Assembly: GCA_902800715.1 (NCBI GenBank)
Contig: CADCFN010000008.1
Location: 62,001 to 126,000 of the forward strand
Direction of reading: 5' to 3'
DNA from: an uncultured Bacteroidales bacterium
GTDB lineage: Bacteria > Bacteroidota > Bacteroidia > Bacteroidales > Muribaculaceae
Length of the DNA: 64,000 nt
This document shows, one piece after another, positions 41,807-50,462 of the stretch (its first letter is position 1; each line of letters begins with the position of its first letter). The notes under the pieces were generated by a model. It saw only the letters and a program-made list of their open reading frames with translations, was not told where the DNA came from and did no database searches. A program made the translations under genes and the position numbers.

Positions 41807-43027
41807 ATGAAAAAGAATATATTCAAAGTGCTATTTCTCATGGCTGCCGGCCTGTTGCTGGCTGCCTGCAACAGCGAGGGCGACAATTTTGATTACCAGA
41901 AGGTGGGACTGCTCATTTCGGGTACCGAACAGTTGCCGGTACAGCGCTTCACGGTCGATGAACTGCCCGCTGCCTGTGCCGTGACTGTCAAGGCGACGCG
42001 CCGTTGTGCCAAGCCGGTGACCGTCCATCTTGCCATCGACACGGCCCTGGTGCGTGCCTACAACGCCAAGCATGGCACCGCCTATTATCCGGTGCCGGCC
42101 TCGGATGTCGCACTTGAGAACAGCGAGGTGACCATCAACCAGGGCGAAGCCCTGTCCACGGCTGCCCAGGTCAAGGTCATGAGTACCGACGACTTCATCG
42201 AGGGCGCTACCTATGTGATTCCCGTGACCATCCGTCAGGTCGATGGCGACGGCGGTGAGGTCATCGAGAGCAGCCGTACCATCTTCCTGCAGATTTCCCG
42301 CATCATCTCGTTCTACTCGCTCGAGAATAACCAGAATGCCTCGTCCAACTACATCTTCCCCGATGACAAGATGGTGAACTTGACCAACTACACCATTGAG
42401 TTCAAGGTCTATTCCTATAAGTTCGGCAAGGTGGGTGACATCAAACGTGTCCTGTCCGTCGAGGGCAAGAACGAGGAGGAAGCCAATATGTTCCGCTTCG
42501 GCGAGAACGGCTCGGCGGGCGGTGACATCCTGCAATGGGTGCTGCCTGGAGGCAGATGCTTCTCCTCGACGCATTTCAAGACCAACCGCTGGTATCTCGT
42601 TTCCTGCACCTACGACGGCGCTACCTTCAAGATGTATGTCGATGGCGTCGAGGATGCACAAGCAAGCGGCAGCGGCAAGGCAACGCCTTTCCAGCGCTTT
42701 GAGTTGGGTATGTCTTGGGGTGGCTATCGCACGAGCCAGTTCTTCCAGGGCAGGCTCTGTGAGGTGCGCGTGTGGAACCGTGCCCTCACCGCCAGCGAGA
42801 TTTCCACGGGCTTTGCGGGCGTGAATGCCCACAGCGACGGCCTGGTAGCCTACTGGAAAATGAACGAGGGCGAGGGCCATATCTTCCATGATGCCACGGG
42901 CCACGGCTATGACATGGACTGGACCGACACCTGGCGTGACGACAAGGAAAACGGCGTCCTCGTCCACCATGATTACAGCCAGTACATCAAGTGGATAAAA
43001 GACGACAACAACAAGGTAGCCCAATAA
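41807..43027 (+). CDS. DUF1735 and LamG (concanavalin A-like) lipoprotein, probable surface glycan-binding protein
   Basis: A 406-residue lipoprotein with lipobox LAAC (Cys at residue 21). The first half matches the DUF1735 beta-sandwich (ACAVTVKATRRCAKPVTVHL, then a VIPVTI strand). The second half (about 170-370) is a LamG-like jelly roll with YLVSCTYDGATFKMYVDGVE and CEVRVWNRALTASEI (in part), and ends with GLVAYWKMNEGEG. Proteins of this design occur as surface glycan-binding partners in N-glycan loci of Bacteroides. It is the last gene of the locus. Confidence 0.85.
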   Translation: MKKNIFKVLFLMAAGLLLAACNSEGDNFDYQKVGLLISGTEQLPVQRFTVDELPAACAVTVKATRRCAKPVTVHLAIDTALVRAYNAKHGTAYYPVPASDVALENSEVTINQGEALSTAAQVKVMSTDDFIEGATYVIPVTIRQVDGDGGEVIESSRTIFLQISRIISFYSLENNQNASSNYIFPDDKMVNLTNYTIEFKVYSYKFGKVGDIKRVLSVEGKNEEEANMFRFGENGSAGGDILQWVLPGGRCFSSTHFKTNRWYLVSCTYDGATFKMYVDGVEDAQASGSGKATPFQRFELGMSWGGYRTSQFFQGRLCEVRVWNRALTASEISTGFAGVNAHSDGLVAYWKMNEGEGHIFHDATGHGYDMDWTDTWRDDKENGVLVHHDYSQYIKWIKDDNNKVAQ

Positions 43028-43056
43028 CACAGCACCTCACCACTCATCAGCAACCA

Positions 43057-43128
43057 CCCTAAAGTCCCTAAGGACCTTAATGACCTTAAAGTCCTTAAAG
43101 TCCTTAAAGACTTTAAAATCCCTAAAAA
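43057..43128. repeat. Eight tandem copies of a degenerate 9-bp unit
   Basis: Units read CCCTAAAGT, CCCTAAGGA, CCTTAATGA, CCTTAAAGT (twice), CCTTAAAGA, CTTTAAAAT and CCCTAAAAA with no gaps. The array lies in the gap after the GH18 locus. Confidence 0.9.
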
Positions 43129-43229
43129 CTGATGACTGAAAAAGTGAAAACTGGCACCTTTTACATCAATCTGCTGGCACTTTAACCATTAATCAAGCTT
43201 AATGGTGTTCGGTTTGCACAAATTTTGAC

Positions 43230-43237
43230 TACCTTTG
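43230..43237 (+). promoter_or_regulatory. -7 box for manA
   Basis: TACCTTTG, about 40 bp before the ATG at 43278. Confidence 0.6.
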
Positions 43238-43277
43238 TCGGTTGGAATAATTGTAAAATGTAGATTAATAATTGTCA

Positions 43278-44270
43278 ATGGAAATTTATAAGTTTAATAA
43301 CATATTGAAGCCCGTCTTGTGGGGCGGTGACAAACTGGTGGCATTCAAAGGTCTGCCCGCTTGTGATGAACCCATCGGCGAGAGTTGGGAACTGTCGGCA
43401 GTGCCAGGCCATGAATCGGTTGTCAAGGGGGGCGAGGACGATGGCTTGACGCTCACCCAGCTGGTGCAGCGCTATGGCGCAGATCTCGTGGGCGAGGACG
43501 TCTATCGACGCTATGGTGACTCTTTTCCCTTGCTCATCAAGCTCATCGATGCCAAGCGTGACCTCTCCATCCAAGTGCATCCCGATGATGCCATGGCGCA
43601 ACGTCGTCACGGCAGTTTTGGCAAGAATGAGATGTGGTACATCCTTGACGCTGACGAGGGAGCGACCATCGCCACGGGCTTTAAAAGGCCAATAACGCCA
43701 GAGGAGTTTGACCGCCACCTTGCCGAAGGCACCATCCTCGACGTGGTGAACAGGGATACCTCCCATCCTGGCGACGTGTTTTATATCCCTGCCGGGATGA
43801 TTCACGCCATCGGGGCAGGAAACCTGTTGGCTGAGGTACAGCAGTCCAGCGATATCACCTATCGTGTGTGGGACTACAACCGACGCGATGCCGCCGGCAA
43901 CCTGCGTGAGTTGCACACGTCACAAGCCCGTGAGGCGCTCGACTTTAACGCACGCGACGGCCAGGTTACACCTCCCGAGCCTTCCCTGATTGGCAGCACT
44001 GAGCTGCTGACCACGCGTTATTTCAGCCTGACGCATTATATCGTCGATAAGGGCTTGAGGCTAGAGATTCCTCAATCCCACTCGTTCCTTGCAGTGACCT
44101 GCATCCAGGGCGAGAGTCTGATTGAGGCCGAAGGCTTGCCTTCATCGACCATCAAGCAGGGCGAAACCGTCCTCATCCCTGCCTGCGCACACTGGGTTGT
44201 GTTCACGGGCTCTGCTCGACTTCTCGTCACAAGTGTTCCAAGCGAAACAATGACAGTAAACAAATATTGA
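43278..44270 (+). CDS. manA: Class I mannose-6-phosphate isomerase
   Basis: A 330-residue cytoplasmic cupin enzyme that interconverts mannose 6-phosphate and fructose 6-phosphate. Zinc-site motifs are QVHPDDAMA and KNEMWYIL; GMIHAIGAGNLLAEVQQSSD carries the third-ligand His. Length fits the short bacterial form. ATG 43278 is chosen over a TTG two codons upstream. It has its own promoter but lies 250 bp after the GH18 locus, and could feed mannose from N-glycans into glycolysis or supply GDP-mannose synthesis. mltG starts 1 bp after its stop. Confidence 0.92.
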   Translation: MEIYKFNNILKPVLWGGDKLVAFKGLPACDEPIGESWELSAVPGHESVVKGGEDDGLTLTQLVQRYGADLVGEDVYRRYGDSFPLLIKLIDAKRDLSIQVHPDDAMAQRRHGSFGKNEMWYILDADEGATIATGFKRPITPEEFDRHLAEGTILDVVNRDTSHPGDVFYIPAGMIHAIGAGNLLAEVQQSSDITYRVWDYNRRDAAGNLRELHTSQAREALDFNARDGQVTPPEPSLIGSTELLTTRYFSLTHYIVDKGLRLEIPQSHSFLAVTCIQGESLIEAEGLPSSTIKQGETVLIPACAHWVVFTGSARLLVTSVPSETMTVNKY

Positions 44271-44271
44271 T

Positions 44272-45282
44272 ATGAATAAGAAAAAATGGATTATCGGCGC
44301 ACTGGCTGCTATCGTGGTGATTGTAGTGGCTTGTGCAGTGCCTTATCTTTTTATGGGCGCTCCTGTCGAAGGACTTGTCAAGGTGCGTAAGGGTAGCTCG
44401 ATTGACATGATTGGCGACAGTGTCAAGGCTCATGTGGACGAGTCTTTTGCCAATAAGGTGGTCACCATGTTGAGCCTGATGGGCGCCGAAGTCGAGAATC
44501 GCGAGGGCGCTTTCCGCATCAAGTCGGGAATGTCGCCTTTCACCGCTGCTCGTCGCATCAAGAACGGTGTTCAGGACGGCTTGCGCTTCACTTTCAACAA
44601 TGTGCGCACGTTGGACGAATGGACCCAGCGCTGGGGCGACTTCTTCATGGCGGGTCCCGATGCCATGCGCAAGGCGCTCAAGGACAGCACCACCTGTGCC
44701 AAGTATGGCAAGACGCCCGAGACCATCGCCTGCCTGCTGATGCCCGACACCTATGAGTTCTACTGGAACATCACCCCCGAGAAGATGCTCGACCGCATGT
44801 ATGACTATTATAACGACTTCTGGACCAGCGAGCGCAAGGCCAAAGCCGAGCGTTTGAACCTCACCCCCGACCAGGTGGCTACCATCGCCTCGATTGTCGA
44901 GGAGGAAACCAGCAAGGCCGATGAGCGCGGCAAGGTGGCACGTCTGTACCTCAACCGCTATCAGAAGGGCATGCGTCTGCAGGCCGACCCGACGGTGAAG
45001 TTTGCCATCGGCGACTTCTCCATCAAGCGCATCACCGTACCCATGACACAGGTCAACTCGCCCTACAACACCTATCGTGTTGACGGCTTGCCCCCTGGTC
45101 CCATCCGCCTGCCCGAGAAATCGACTATCGATGCAGTCCTCAATGCACCAGAGCACGACTACCTCTACATGTGTGCGCGTGCCGACTTCAGCGGTTATCA
45201 CGATTTCTCCCTTGACTACACCTCTCACCTTGAGAAGGCCCACCGCTACCAGGAGGCCCTTAACTCGCGTGGCATCAAGTGA
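44272..45282 (+). CDS. mltG: Endolytic transglycosylase MltG
   Basis: A 336-residue inner-membrane enzyme that cuts nascent peptidoglycan strands. One N-terminal helix (about residues 5-25) is followed by a LysM-like region and the YceG domain. The catalytic Glu lies in IASIVEEETSKADE (Glu210-212). DPTVKFAIGD, NSPYNTYRVDGLPPGPI and the final YMCARADFSGYHDFS are family hallmarks (in part). Length is normal. The start is 1 bp after the manA stop, so the two are probably co-transcribed. Confidence 0.93.
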   Translation: MNKKKWIIGALAAIVVIVVACAVPYLFMGAPVEGLVKVRKGSSIDMIGDSVKAHVDESFANKVVTMLSLMGAEVENREGAFRIKSGMSPFTAARRIKNGVQDGLRFTFNNVRTLDEWTQRWGDFFMAGPDAMRKALKDSTTCAKYGKTPETIACLLMPDTYEFYWNITPEKMLDRMYDYYNDFWTSERKAKAERLNLTPDQVATIASIVEEETSKADERGKVARLYLNRYQKGMRLQADPTVKFAIGDFSIKRITVPMTQVNSPYNTYRVDGLPPGPIRLPEKSTIDAVLNAPEHDYLYMCARADFSGYHDFSLDYTSHLEKAHRYQEALNSRGIK

Positions 45283-45302
45283 GACATCAACAAGATAAGC
45301 CC

Positions 45303-45347
45303 TTCTAGGTCATCTAGCACCTCTAGATTATCTAGCTTCATTAGAAA
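45303..45347. repeat. Short array of CTAG-containing 9-bp units
   Basis: CTAG occurs at 45305, 45314, 45323 and 45332, exactly 9 bp apart, with a fifth weaker TTAG. It fills the gap between mltG and the DUF2007-like gene. Confidence 0.75.
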
Positions 45348-45368
45348 TAACTTAAAAAACGAGCAAAT

Positions 45369-45782
45369 ATGGAAAATGAAGATAAATTAGTTGTTTTCAA
45401 CAAGTACGCCAACCCCGTTGACGCCAATATCGTCAAGGGTGCGCTTGAGGCTGTTGGCATTCCCGCCGGTGTGATTGGCGACAGTTTGGCCAATAACTTA
45501 TGGAAGGAAGCCATCAGGGTTGTGGTGTTCCGTCGTGACCTGGAGGATGCCATCAAGACCGTCTATGGCAGCGAGATGCAATATGAGGATTTCCAGGAAG
45601 AAATGGACAGGTTTGCCTTCGAGAACCTTCAGGCCTGCAACAGACTCTTCTGTGAATTGGCGCTCAAGATTCATCCCGAATTGGGTGGCTCGGAGTACCG
45701 TGAACTCTATGCCAAGGCCCGTCTTGCCGTGGATGAGGGCGACCTCAAGACCCTTGAGAAGATTCAATCTGCTTTGCAGTAA
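45369..45782 (+). CDS. DUF2007-like protein with extra helical tail
   Basis: A 137-residue soluble protein. The first 70 residues match the DUF2007 (putative signal transducing) pattern: LVVFNKYANPVDANIVKGAL, then a VGIPAGVIGD turn and a VVVFRRDLEDA strand-helix. The remaining 65 residues form helices (ACNRLFCELALKIHPELGGS) of the sort found C-terminal to some DnaJ-like regions. Function is unknown. The gene follows mltG by 86 bp. Confidence 0.65.
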   Translation: MENEDKLVVFNKYANPVDANIVKGALEAVGIPAGVIGDSLANNLWKEAIRVVVFRRDLEDAIKTVYGSEMQYEDFQEEMDRFAFENLQACNRLFCELALKIHPELGGSEYRELYAKARLAVDEGDLKTLEKIQSALQ

Positions 45783-45863
45783 TCTCTTGGTGAACAATCC
45801 GGTATCAACCTGACCTGCAATTGCTTTTCGGGCATTGATTCTGTGCCATAGCCGATATAGAGC

Positions 45864-47162
45864 ATGAAAAAACTCCTGTCCTCATTACTGCTACTCTACA
45901 TCCTGCTGCTCACGCTGTTCACGCTGCTGGTGATTGCCGTACACATGATACCGCGCAGTGCGATTGAGCCTCAGTTCAAGAGTTCGGTTGAGATTTTTTC
46001 CCAGGAAGGAGTTTACCCCTACAAGCCTTCTTTGGACGGACGCGTCGTTGTGGACAATCACACCGACTGCTACATGCTCAATGTCGCCTACTGTGTCGAT
46101 GCCGCCCATCCTGTTGATGCTGCCATGCGCAATTATCGTTATCGTGATCATGTCGATATCACGGTATCGATGAGACATCTCGCTGAGGGGCGCATCTTGC
46201 GCAAACCCTTTGAATACGGCAAATACTGGCATGGTTATCTGGTGTTTCTGCGCCCTGTCCTCACGCTGCTGGACTATGGGAAAATCCGTATCCTGAATGG
46301 CATCGTCCTGACCATTCTGCTCGCCATTGCCTTGTACCTTCTTATTCGGCGCTTATCGGTGGGCATAGCCCTGTGCTTTGTCGTGGCTTTGTTCATGGTA
46401 CATTCGGCGGTTATTCCCTGGTCGCTGCAATTCTCCACATGCTACTATATCTCTCTCGTGAGCATGATAGCCCTGTTGGGTTTCAGGTCGTTGAGTGCCA
46501 CGAGGCATCGCTTGCTGTTGTGTTTCTTTGCCATCGGTGCCGTTACTTCCTTCCTGGATTTTCTCACCACGCCTGTGATGACACTGGGCTTGCTATTGAC
46601 GGTGGCGATACTCCTGGATGACAAGCGGTGTGGCATGAGATTCGTGTTGGCGCTGTGCGTGGCATGGTGCTTGGGCTATGGCTTGATGTGGGCATCCAAA
46701 TGGGTTATGGCGTTTCTGCTCGCGGGCTATAATCCCCTGGAGGAGGTTTCTGATTCCGTCCACATCCACTCCGTCGGGAAAGGGGCTGAGCCGGTTTGGA
46801 CCTATTGGCAGAAGATGCTCGACGTGCTGCTGGAGCGGTGGTCGCTCTTTACTGTCAAAGGCTTGTCGAGATGGGCCATTATTGCAGTGCTGGCCATACC
46901 TGCCCTGCTCAGTATCAGGGGTAACAGGACGTCTTTCAGGAAGTATTCTGCCTTGTTGTTTGTAGCGATGCTGACCCCGATATGGTATATTGTGGTTGCA
47001 CGTCACTCCTACACCCATTTCTTCATCACCATGCGTGCCCTGATTGTGTGCTGGTTCCCTAGCTTGTGCTTTTTGTACAAGAATATCGACTTCAGGCGGT
47101 TAGGACTCCCTCGGCTTGCCGATTCTGCCCAAAGTCATCGCGATGGCGCCTCAAAAGGGTGA
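45864..47162 (+). CDS. Multi-pass membrane protein of unknown function
   Basis: A 432-residue integral membrane protein with one helix at about residues 7-30, a soluble segment of about 100 residues (periplasmic by topology), then some nine further helices between 135 and 410. The layout resembles glycosyltransferase-like or O-antigen polymerase-like membrane proteins, but I see no diagnostic motif. The C-terminal tail is basic. No clear partner is nearby. Confidence 0.65.
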   Translation: MKKLLSSLLLLYILLLTLFTLLVIAVHMIPRSAIEPQFKSSVEIFSQEGVYPYKPSLDGRVVVDNHTDCYMLNVAYCVDAAHPVDAAMRNYRYRDHVDITVSMRHLAEGRILRKPFEYGKYWHGYLVFLRPVLTLLDYGKIRILNGIVLTILLAIALYLLIRRLSVGIALCFVVALFMVHSAVIPWSLQFSTCYYISLVSMIALLGFRSLSATRHRLLLCFFAIGAVTSFLDFLTTPVMTLGLLLTVAILLDDKRCGMRFVLALCVAWCLGYGLMWASKWVMAFLLAGYNPLEEVSDSVHIHSVGKGAEPVWTYWQKMLDVLLERWSLFTVKGLSRWAIIAVLAIPALLSIRGNRTSFRKYSALLFVAMLTPIWYIVVARHSYTHFFITMRALIVCWFPSLCFLYKNIDFRRLGLPRLADSAQSHRDGASKG

Positions 47163-47253
47163 TGAGTGTTAAAACTTGCCGCATTTATACTAACTAGGGC
47201 AGTTTTCTCGTTATAAGGATAACTAACTTGATAATTAAGAGACAAGACTATAT

Positions 47254-48285
47254 ATGAGAATCAATTTGCGTCACCTGATATTGATGACCGTGTGTGCTGT
47301 GGCATTGTCTGCCATTGCCGATAACGGTGTCAAGACCACGGCATATAATTTCCTGTCTGTGCCGTCATCGAGCCATGTATATGGCCTCGGTGGGCACAAC
47401 CTCACCATCATTGACGACGACATCAACCTCGTGGAGCAGAATCCCGCATTGCTGGGACCCGAGTATGACCATCAGGTGGGACTCAACTACATGCGCTACA
47501 TCGGCGAGACCAATTTCGCTGGCTTGCGCTATGGTCAGGGTGTGAGCGAACATGGCGCATTTGGCGTGGGCATCCAGTACTTCGGCTACGGCAATATCCA
47601 GGGTGCAGACATCGACGGTACCAAGACGGGCACTTTCAATGCCAGCGATATGGCCTTCAGCCTCACCTACAGCCACGACATCAGTGACCGCTTCCGTGGC
47701 GGTATCACCGTGAAGTATCTCTATTCCAAATATGAGGACTACAGCGCTGGTGCCATCGCTGCTGATTTGGGTATCAACTACTATGACCCCGACCATGAGT
47801 TTAGCGCTTCGTTGGTGGCAAAGAACTTGGGTGGTCAGGTGAAGAAATTCAACGAGTATAAGGACAATCTGCCTTGGGATATCCAGTTCGGTGTCAGCAA
47901 GATGCTGGGCCATGCACCCATTCGACTGCACCTCACCGCCTATGAACTGGCGCGCTGGAAATCGCCCTACTATAAGATTGAGGATGTCAACAACCCCAAC
48001 AGTGGCCTGATCAAGAAAGACTCCTTCGGCAGCAACCTCTTGCGCCACCTCGTCTTTGGTGTTGACGTTCTGCCCACCGATAACATCTATCTGGGCATTG
48101 GCTATAATTACCGCACCCGCTCCGACATGGCGACCTACAAGCGTGACTTCATGTCGGGACTCTCAATCGGCGGTGGCTTGAAGGTGAGGGCCTTCGGCTT
48201 CGGGGCAGCCTTTGCGCGTCCGCACACCGGTGCCTCGACCTTCATGTTCAACCTCACCACTTCAATCGGTGAGTTGCTCAAGTAA
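47254..48285 (+). CDS. porQ: Type IX secretion system protein PorQ
   Basis: A 343-residue outer-membrane protein of the PorV/PorQ class. The signal peptide (about residues 1-22) is followed by YNFLSVPSSSHVYGLGGHN and VEQNPALLGPE, typical of PorQ, then alternating beta strands of a FadL-like barrel. PorQ and PorV shuttle T9SS cargo at the outer membrane. Its presence fits the proteins at 24146 and 34698, which end in T9SS-like domains. A strong hairpin terminator follows. Confidence 0.88.
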   Translation: MRINLRHLILMTVCAVALSAIADNGVKTTAYNFLSVPSSSHVYGLGGHNLTIIDDDINLVEQNPALLGPEYDHQVGLNYMRYIGETNFAGLRYGQGVSEHGAFGVGIQYFGYGNIQGADIDGTKTGTFNASDMAFSLTYSHDISDRFRGGITVKYLYSKYEDYSAGAIAADLGINYYDPDHEFSASLVAKNLGGQVKKFNEYKDNLPWDIQFGVSKMLGHAPIRLHLTAYELARWKSPYYKIEDVNNPNSGLIKKDSFGSNLLRHLVFGVDVLPTDNIYLGIGYNYRTRSDMATYKRDFMSGLSIGGGLKVRAFGFGAAFARPHTGASTFMFNLTTSIGELLK

Positions 48286-48296
48286 ATAACTAACAT

Positions 48297-48322
48297 TGCA
48301 CTCTCTACAGAGTGCATTTTTT
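48297..48322 (+). terminator. Terminator after porQ
   Basis: TGCACTCT and AGAGTGCA form an 8-bp stem with a CTAC loop, followed by TTTTTT. Confidence 0.85.
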
Positions 48323-48402
48323 ATAGATGACCGATTTTTCAACTAACAAGTTCTCTTAGCACCTTGTGTTTTATATATTAAGCCAAAAACTGAATTATCG
48401 AT

Positions 48403-49494
48403 ATGAAAAAGTCATTACTTCTGTTTTTGTTGTTAGTTATTGCGGCTGTTGCCCATGCTCAGCGCATTCAAGTCGTTGACACCGATGGACTGCCTATCTC
48501 TGCGGTGTGTGTGACCAACGAGAAAGGCGCCCTGGTGGGTTCTACCGATAACGATGGTTGGCTGGACGATGTCAAGGGTGTGAACCACCTTTTCTTCTCG
48601 CATGTGGCTTTCAAGGCCAAGGAGGTCAAAATGGATACCGTCTCCAACTTGTGTGTGGTGATGCAGGACCAGAATTTCGAGTTGGGCGAAGTAGAGGTCA
48701 AGCCCAAGGAATTGCTTTATGTTCAGACCTATTACCGCTGCGTCTATGTCTGTGACGAAGGTCCATTGTACTTCCGTGCTGGCGTGGTGGATAACACCTA
48801 TGAGTTGGCCAAGCAGAAGATTTCGGCCAAAACCCGTAGCGTTTCTAAAGGTAAAGGCATCCTGCGTTTCATCCTCAGCACCCTCGTGGGTCACTACATC
48901 GACAAGTGGGCACGCATCGACACGACTACCCGTTACAAACTGATTCTTGAAAATGTGAACAAGGGTTCTCTGTTCATAGCCGAGGAACCATCCGGCCGCC
49001 GTGTGGTGAGCGACACCATTTCGGTGTTGGGCTATATTGATGATGATATGCTGGCGGGTCAGCGCACTACCAGCTTTGACCTCTGGACCTATGATGATCA
49101 CATCGAGGCGACTAAGGCCGCAGCCAAGGCAGCCAAGACCGGCAAGAAGCCAAAAGAGAAAAAGAAGAAACATGAAGCCAACCATGGCTATTTTGAGCTT
49201 TATAACATCAACGAGAACGGGCAGTCACGCATCGACGACCTGGTGATGAAACAAATCCTTGTGTCGGGGCATTTTGAAAGAACCGACCAGGATTACATCA
49301 TCCTGCTCGAGACCTACACCATCGGCCGCGATTATATCGATAAAAAGGAGTTCAAGCAGACCCGCAAGGAGAACGAGGTGGAGATGGATATTGACGAACT
49401 GCGCCGCCTGGAACAGAATTACCACATCCCGCCCTTGGCTCCCAACCTCAAGGCCGCTGTGGACGAACTTTTCAAGAAGAATGAGAAAGACTAA
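48403..49494 (+). CDS. Secreted protein with carboxypeptidase-like regulatory domain
   Basis: A 363-residue exported protein with a signal peptide to about residue 19 (AVAHAQ). Residues 20-95 look like a carboxypeptidase-like regulatory/CnaB fold (RIQVVDTDGLPISAVCVTNE, HLFFSHVAFKAKEV). The rest is soluble with a Lys-rich stretch (GKKPKEKKKKHE, about residues 246-257). Function is unknown. The outer membrane or periplasm is the likely location. Confidence 0.65.
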   Translation: MKKSLLLFLLLVIAAVAHAQRIQVVDTDGLPISAVCVTNEKGALVGSTDNDGWLDDVKGVNHLFFSHVAFKAKEVKMDTVSNLCVVMQDQNFELGEVEVKPKELLYVQTYYRCVYVCDEGPLYFRAGVVDNTYELAKQKISAKTRSVSKGKGILRFILSTLVGHYIDKWARIDTTTRYKLILENVNKGSLFIAEEPSGRRVVSDTISVLGYIDDDMLAGQRTTSFDLWTYDDHIEATKAAAKAAKTGKKPKEKKKKHEANHGYFELYNINENGQSRIDDLVMKQILVSGHFERTDQDYIILLETYTIGRDYIDKKEFKQTRKENEVEMDIDELRRLEQNYHIPPLAPNLKAAVDELFKKNEKD

Positions 49495-49507
49495 AGCTTA
49501 ACCCCTC

Positions 49508-49642
49508 ATGGACTCGGTAACCGCTTTTCTGAAAGAAAACTACGACCTGGTCACACTGCTAGTGGCTGTACTCGGAGTGATTATCGCTTTCATTTCTATG
49601 GTATATGAAATGAAAAAGAAATCCAGGAACAAAAAGAAATAG
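49508..49642 (+). CDS. Small single-helix membrane protein, stop formed at a MITE-like insertion
   Basis: A 44-residue ORF that starts 13 bp after the previous stop. It has one hydrophobic helix (LVTLLVAVLGVIIAFISMVY) and a strongly basic tail (KKKSRNKKK). A small inner-membrane protein with a cytoplasmic tail is plausible. The stop TAG is formed by the TA target plus the first G of the inverted repeat. If the element is removed with one TA, the frame would continue for about eight residues before a TAG, so the insertion may have shortened the protein. Confidence 0.55.
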   Translation: MDSVTAFLKENYDLVTLLVAVLGVIIAFISMVYEMKKKSRNKKK

Positions 49643-49757
49643 AGGGTGTGTCATAATTCAACTGCTAGAACTATAACCGCCCTGCGGGCGGGAAATTAAT
49701 CAAATTAATTATAAAATTTTTATTAATATGATAATAGTATTAATGACACACCCTCTA
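49640..49757. mobile_element. MITE-like element, about 114 bp, with TA target duplication
   Basis: GAGGGTGTGTCAT (49642-49654) and its exact complement (49743-49755) bound about 88 bp. TA occurs on both outer sides, as for IS630/Tc1-type elements. Inside there is a GC-rich palindrome (CCGCCCTGCGGGCGG) and an AT-rich half, but no coding capacity. No matching transposase is in the window. Confidence 0.65.
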
Positions 49758-49836
49758 TTCAACAGCTTTTGAACACTTTTAGCTAGCAAAATTGTTTTTT
49801 TGCGATTAAAAATGGTATTATCAATCAAATAATGCC

Positions 49837-49844
49837 TATATTTG
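49837..49844 (+). promoter_or_regulatory. -7 box for the SH3-like protein
   Basis: TATATTTG, 31 bp before the ATG at 49876. Confidence 0.6.
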
Positions 49845-49875
49845 TGCATTCATTACCCATTGATTTTGAGATTTT

Positions 49876-50385
49876 ATGAAAAATGTGTTCTTGCTCGCCT
49901 CGTTGTTAGTTAGTGTGTTTACGCTTAATGCCCAAGACACGTTGGTCGCCTATCTCTCGCCTGACGGCATGATGACCCACATCCTCAACAAGGCCCGCGG
50001 GGGAACGGTTATGTCGCTTTCAAACGATACCGATTATGTGTTGACCTTGACCACGCCCCAGGACGGTTGGTGGAAGATTGTTGATATTTGGACCGCCGGT
50101 GACGATGATTCCGAGGTGGTCTTGGAGGGCTCGGACACTGGTGAGTATTGGATTCATTTCAGGGCACTTGGGCTGGGTACGAGTAACTACGGTGGCCAAG
50201 AACTTTACCTGCGTGATGCACCCGATGACAATGCCAACATCGTGTTCACCTTCAACCAGGAAATGGAACTCATGCCCATGGACATCCAGGGCGACTGGGT
50301 AAAGGTCATGGTGGACGGCTATGACATCGTCGGATGGATTGAGGCGGAATGGCTATGCAGCAATCCCTTGACCAACTGCTGCTGA
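49876..50385 (+). CDS. Secreted protein with bacterial SH3-like domain
   Basis: A 169-residue exported protein with a signal peptide to about residue 20 (TLNAQ). Residues 105-160 match a bacterial SH3 (SH3_3) pattern: ELYLRDAPDDNANIVFTF then GDWVKVMVDGYDIVGWIEAEWL (in part). Such domains bind cell wall or other ligands. The N-terminal half has no clear match. A Cys pair lies at the end (NCC). It precedes the LRR-dockerin gene by 77 bp and may share its transcript. Confidence 0.7.
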   Translation: MKNVFLLASLLVSVFTLNAQDTLVAYLSPDGMMTHILNKARGGTVMSLSNDTDYVLTLTTPQDGWWKIVDIWTAGDDDSEVVLEGSDTGEYWIHFRALGLGTSNYGGQELYLRDAPDDNANIVFTFNQEMELMPMDIQGDWVKVMVDGYDIVGWIEAEWLCSNPLTNCC

Positions 50386-50462
50386 TGGATGAAGCCGATG
50401 TATTTGGCATCGGTATCAAGCATAAAACTAACGTATTTACTAACCATAATTCTTAATAGCGT

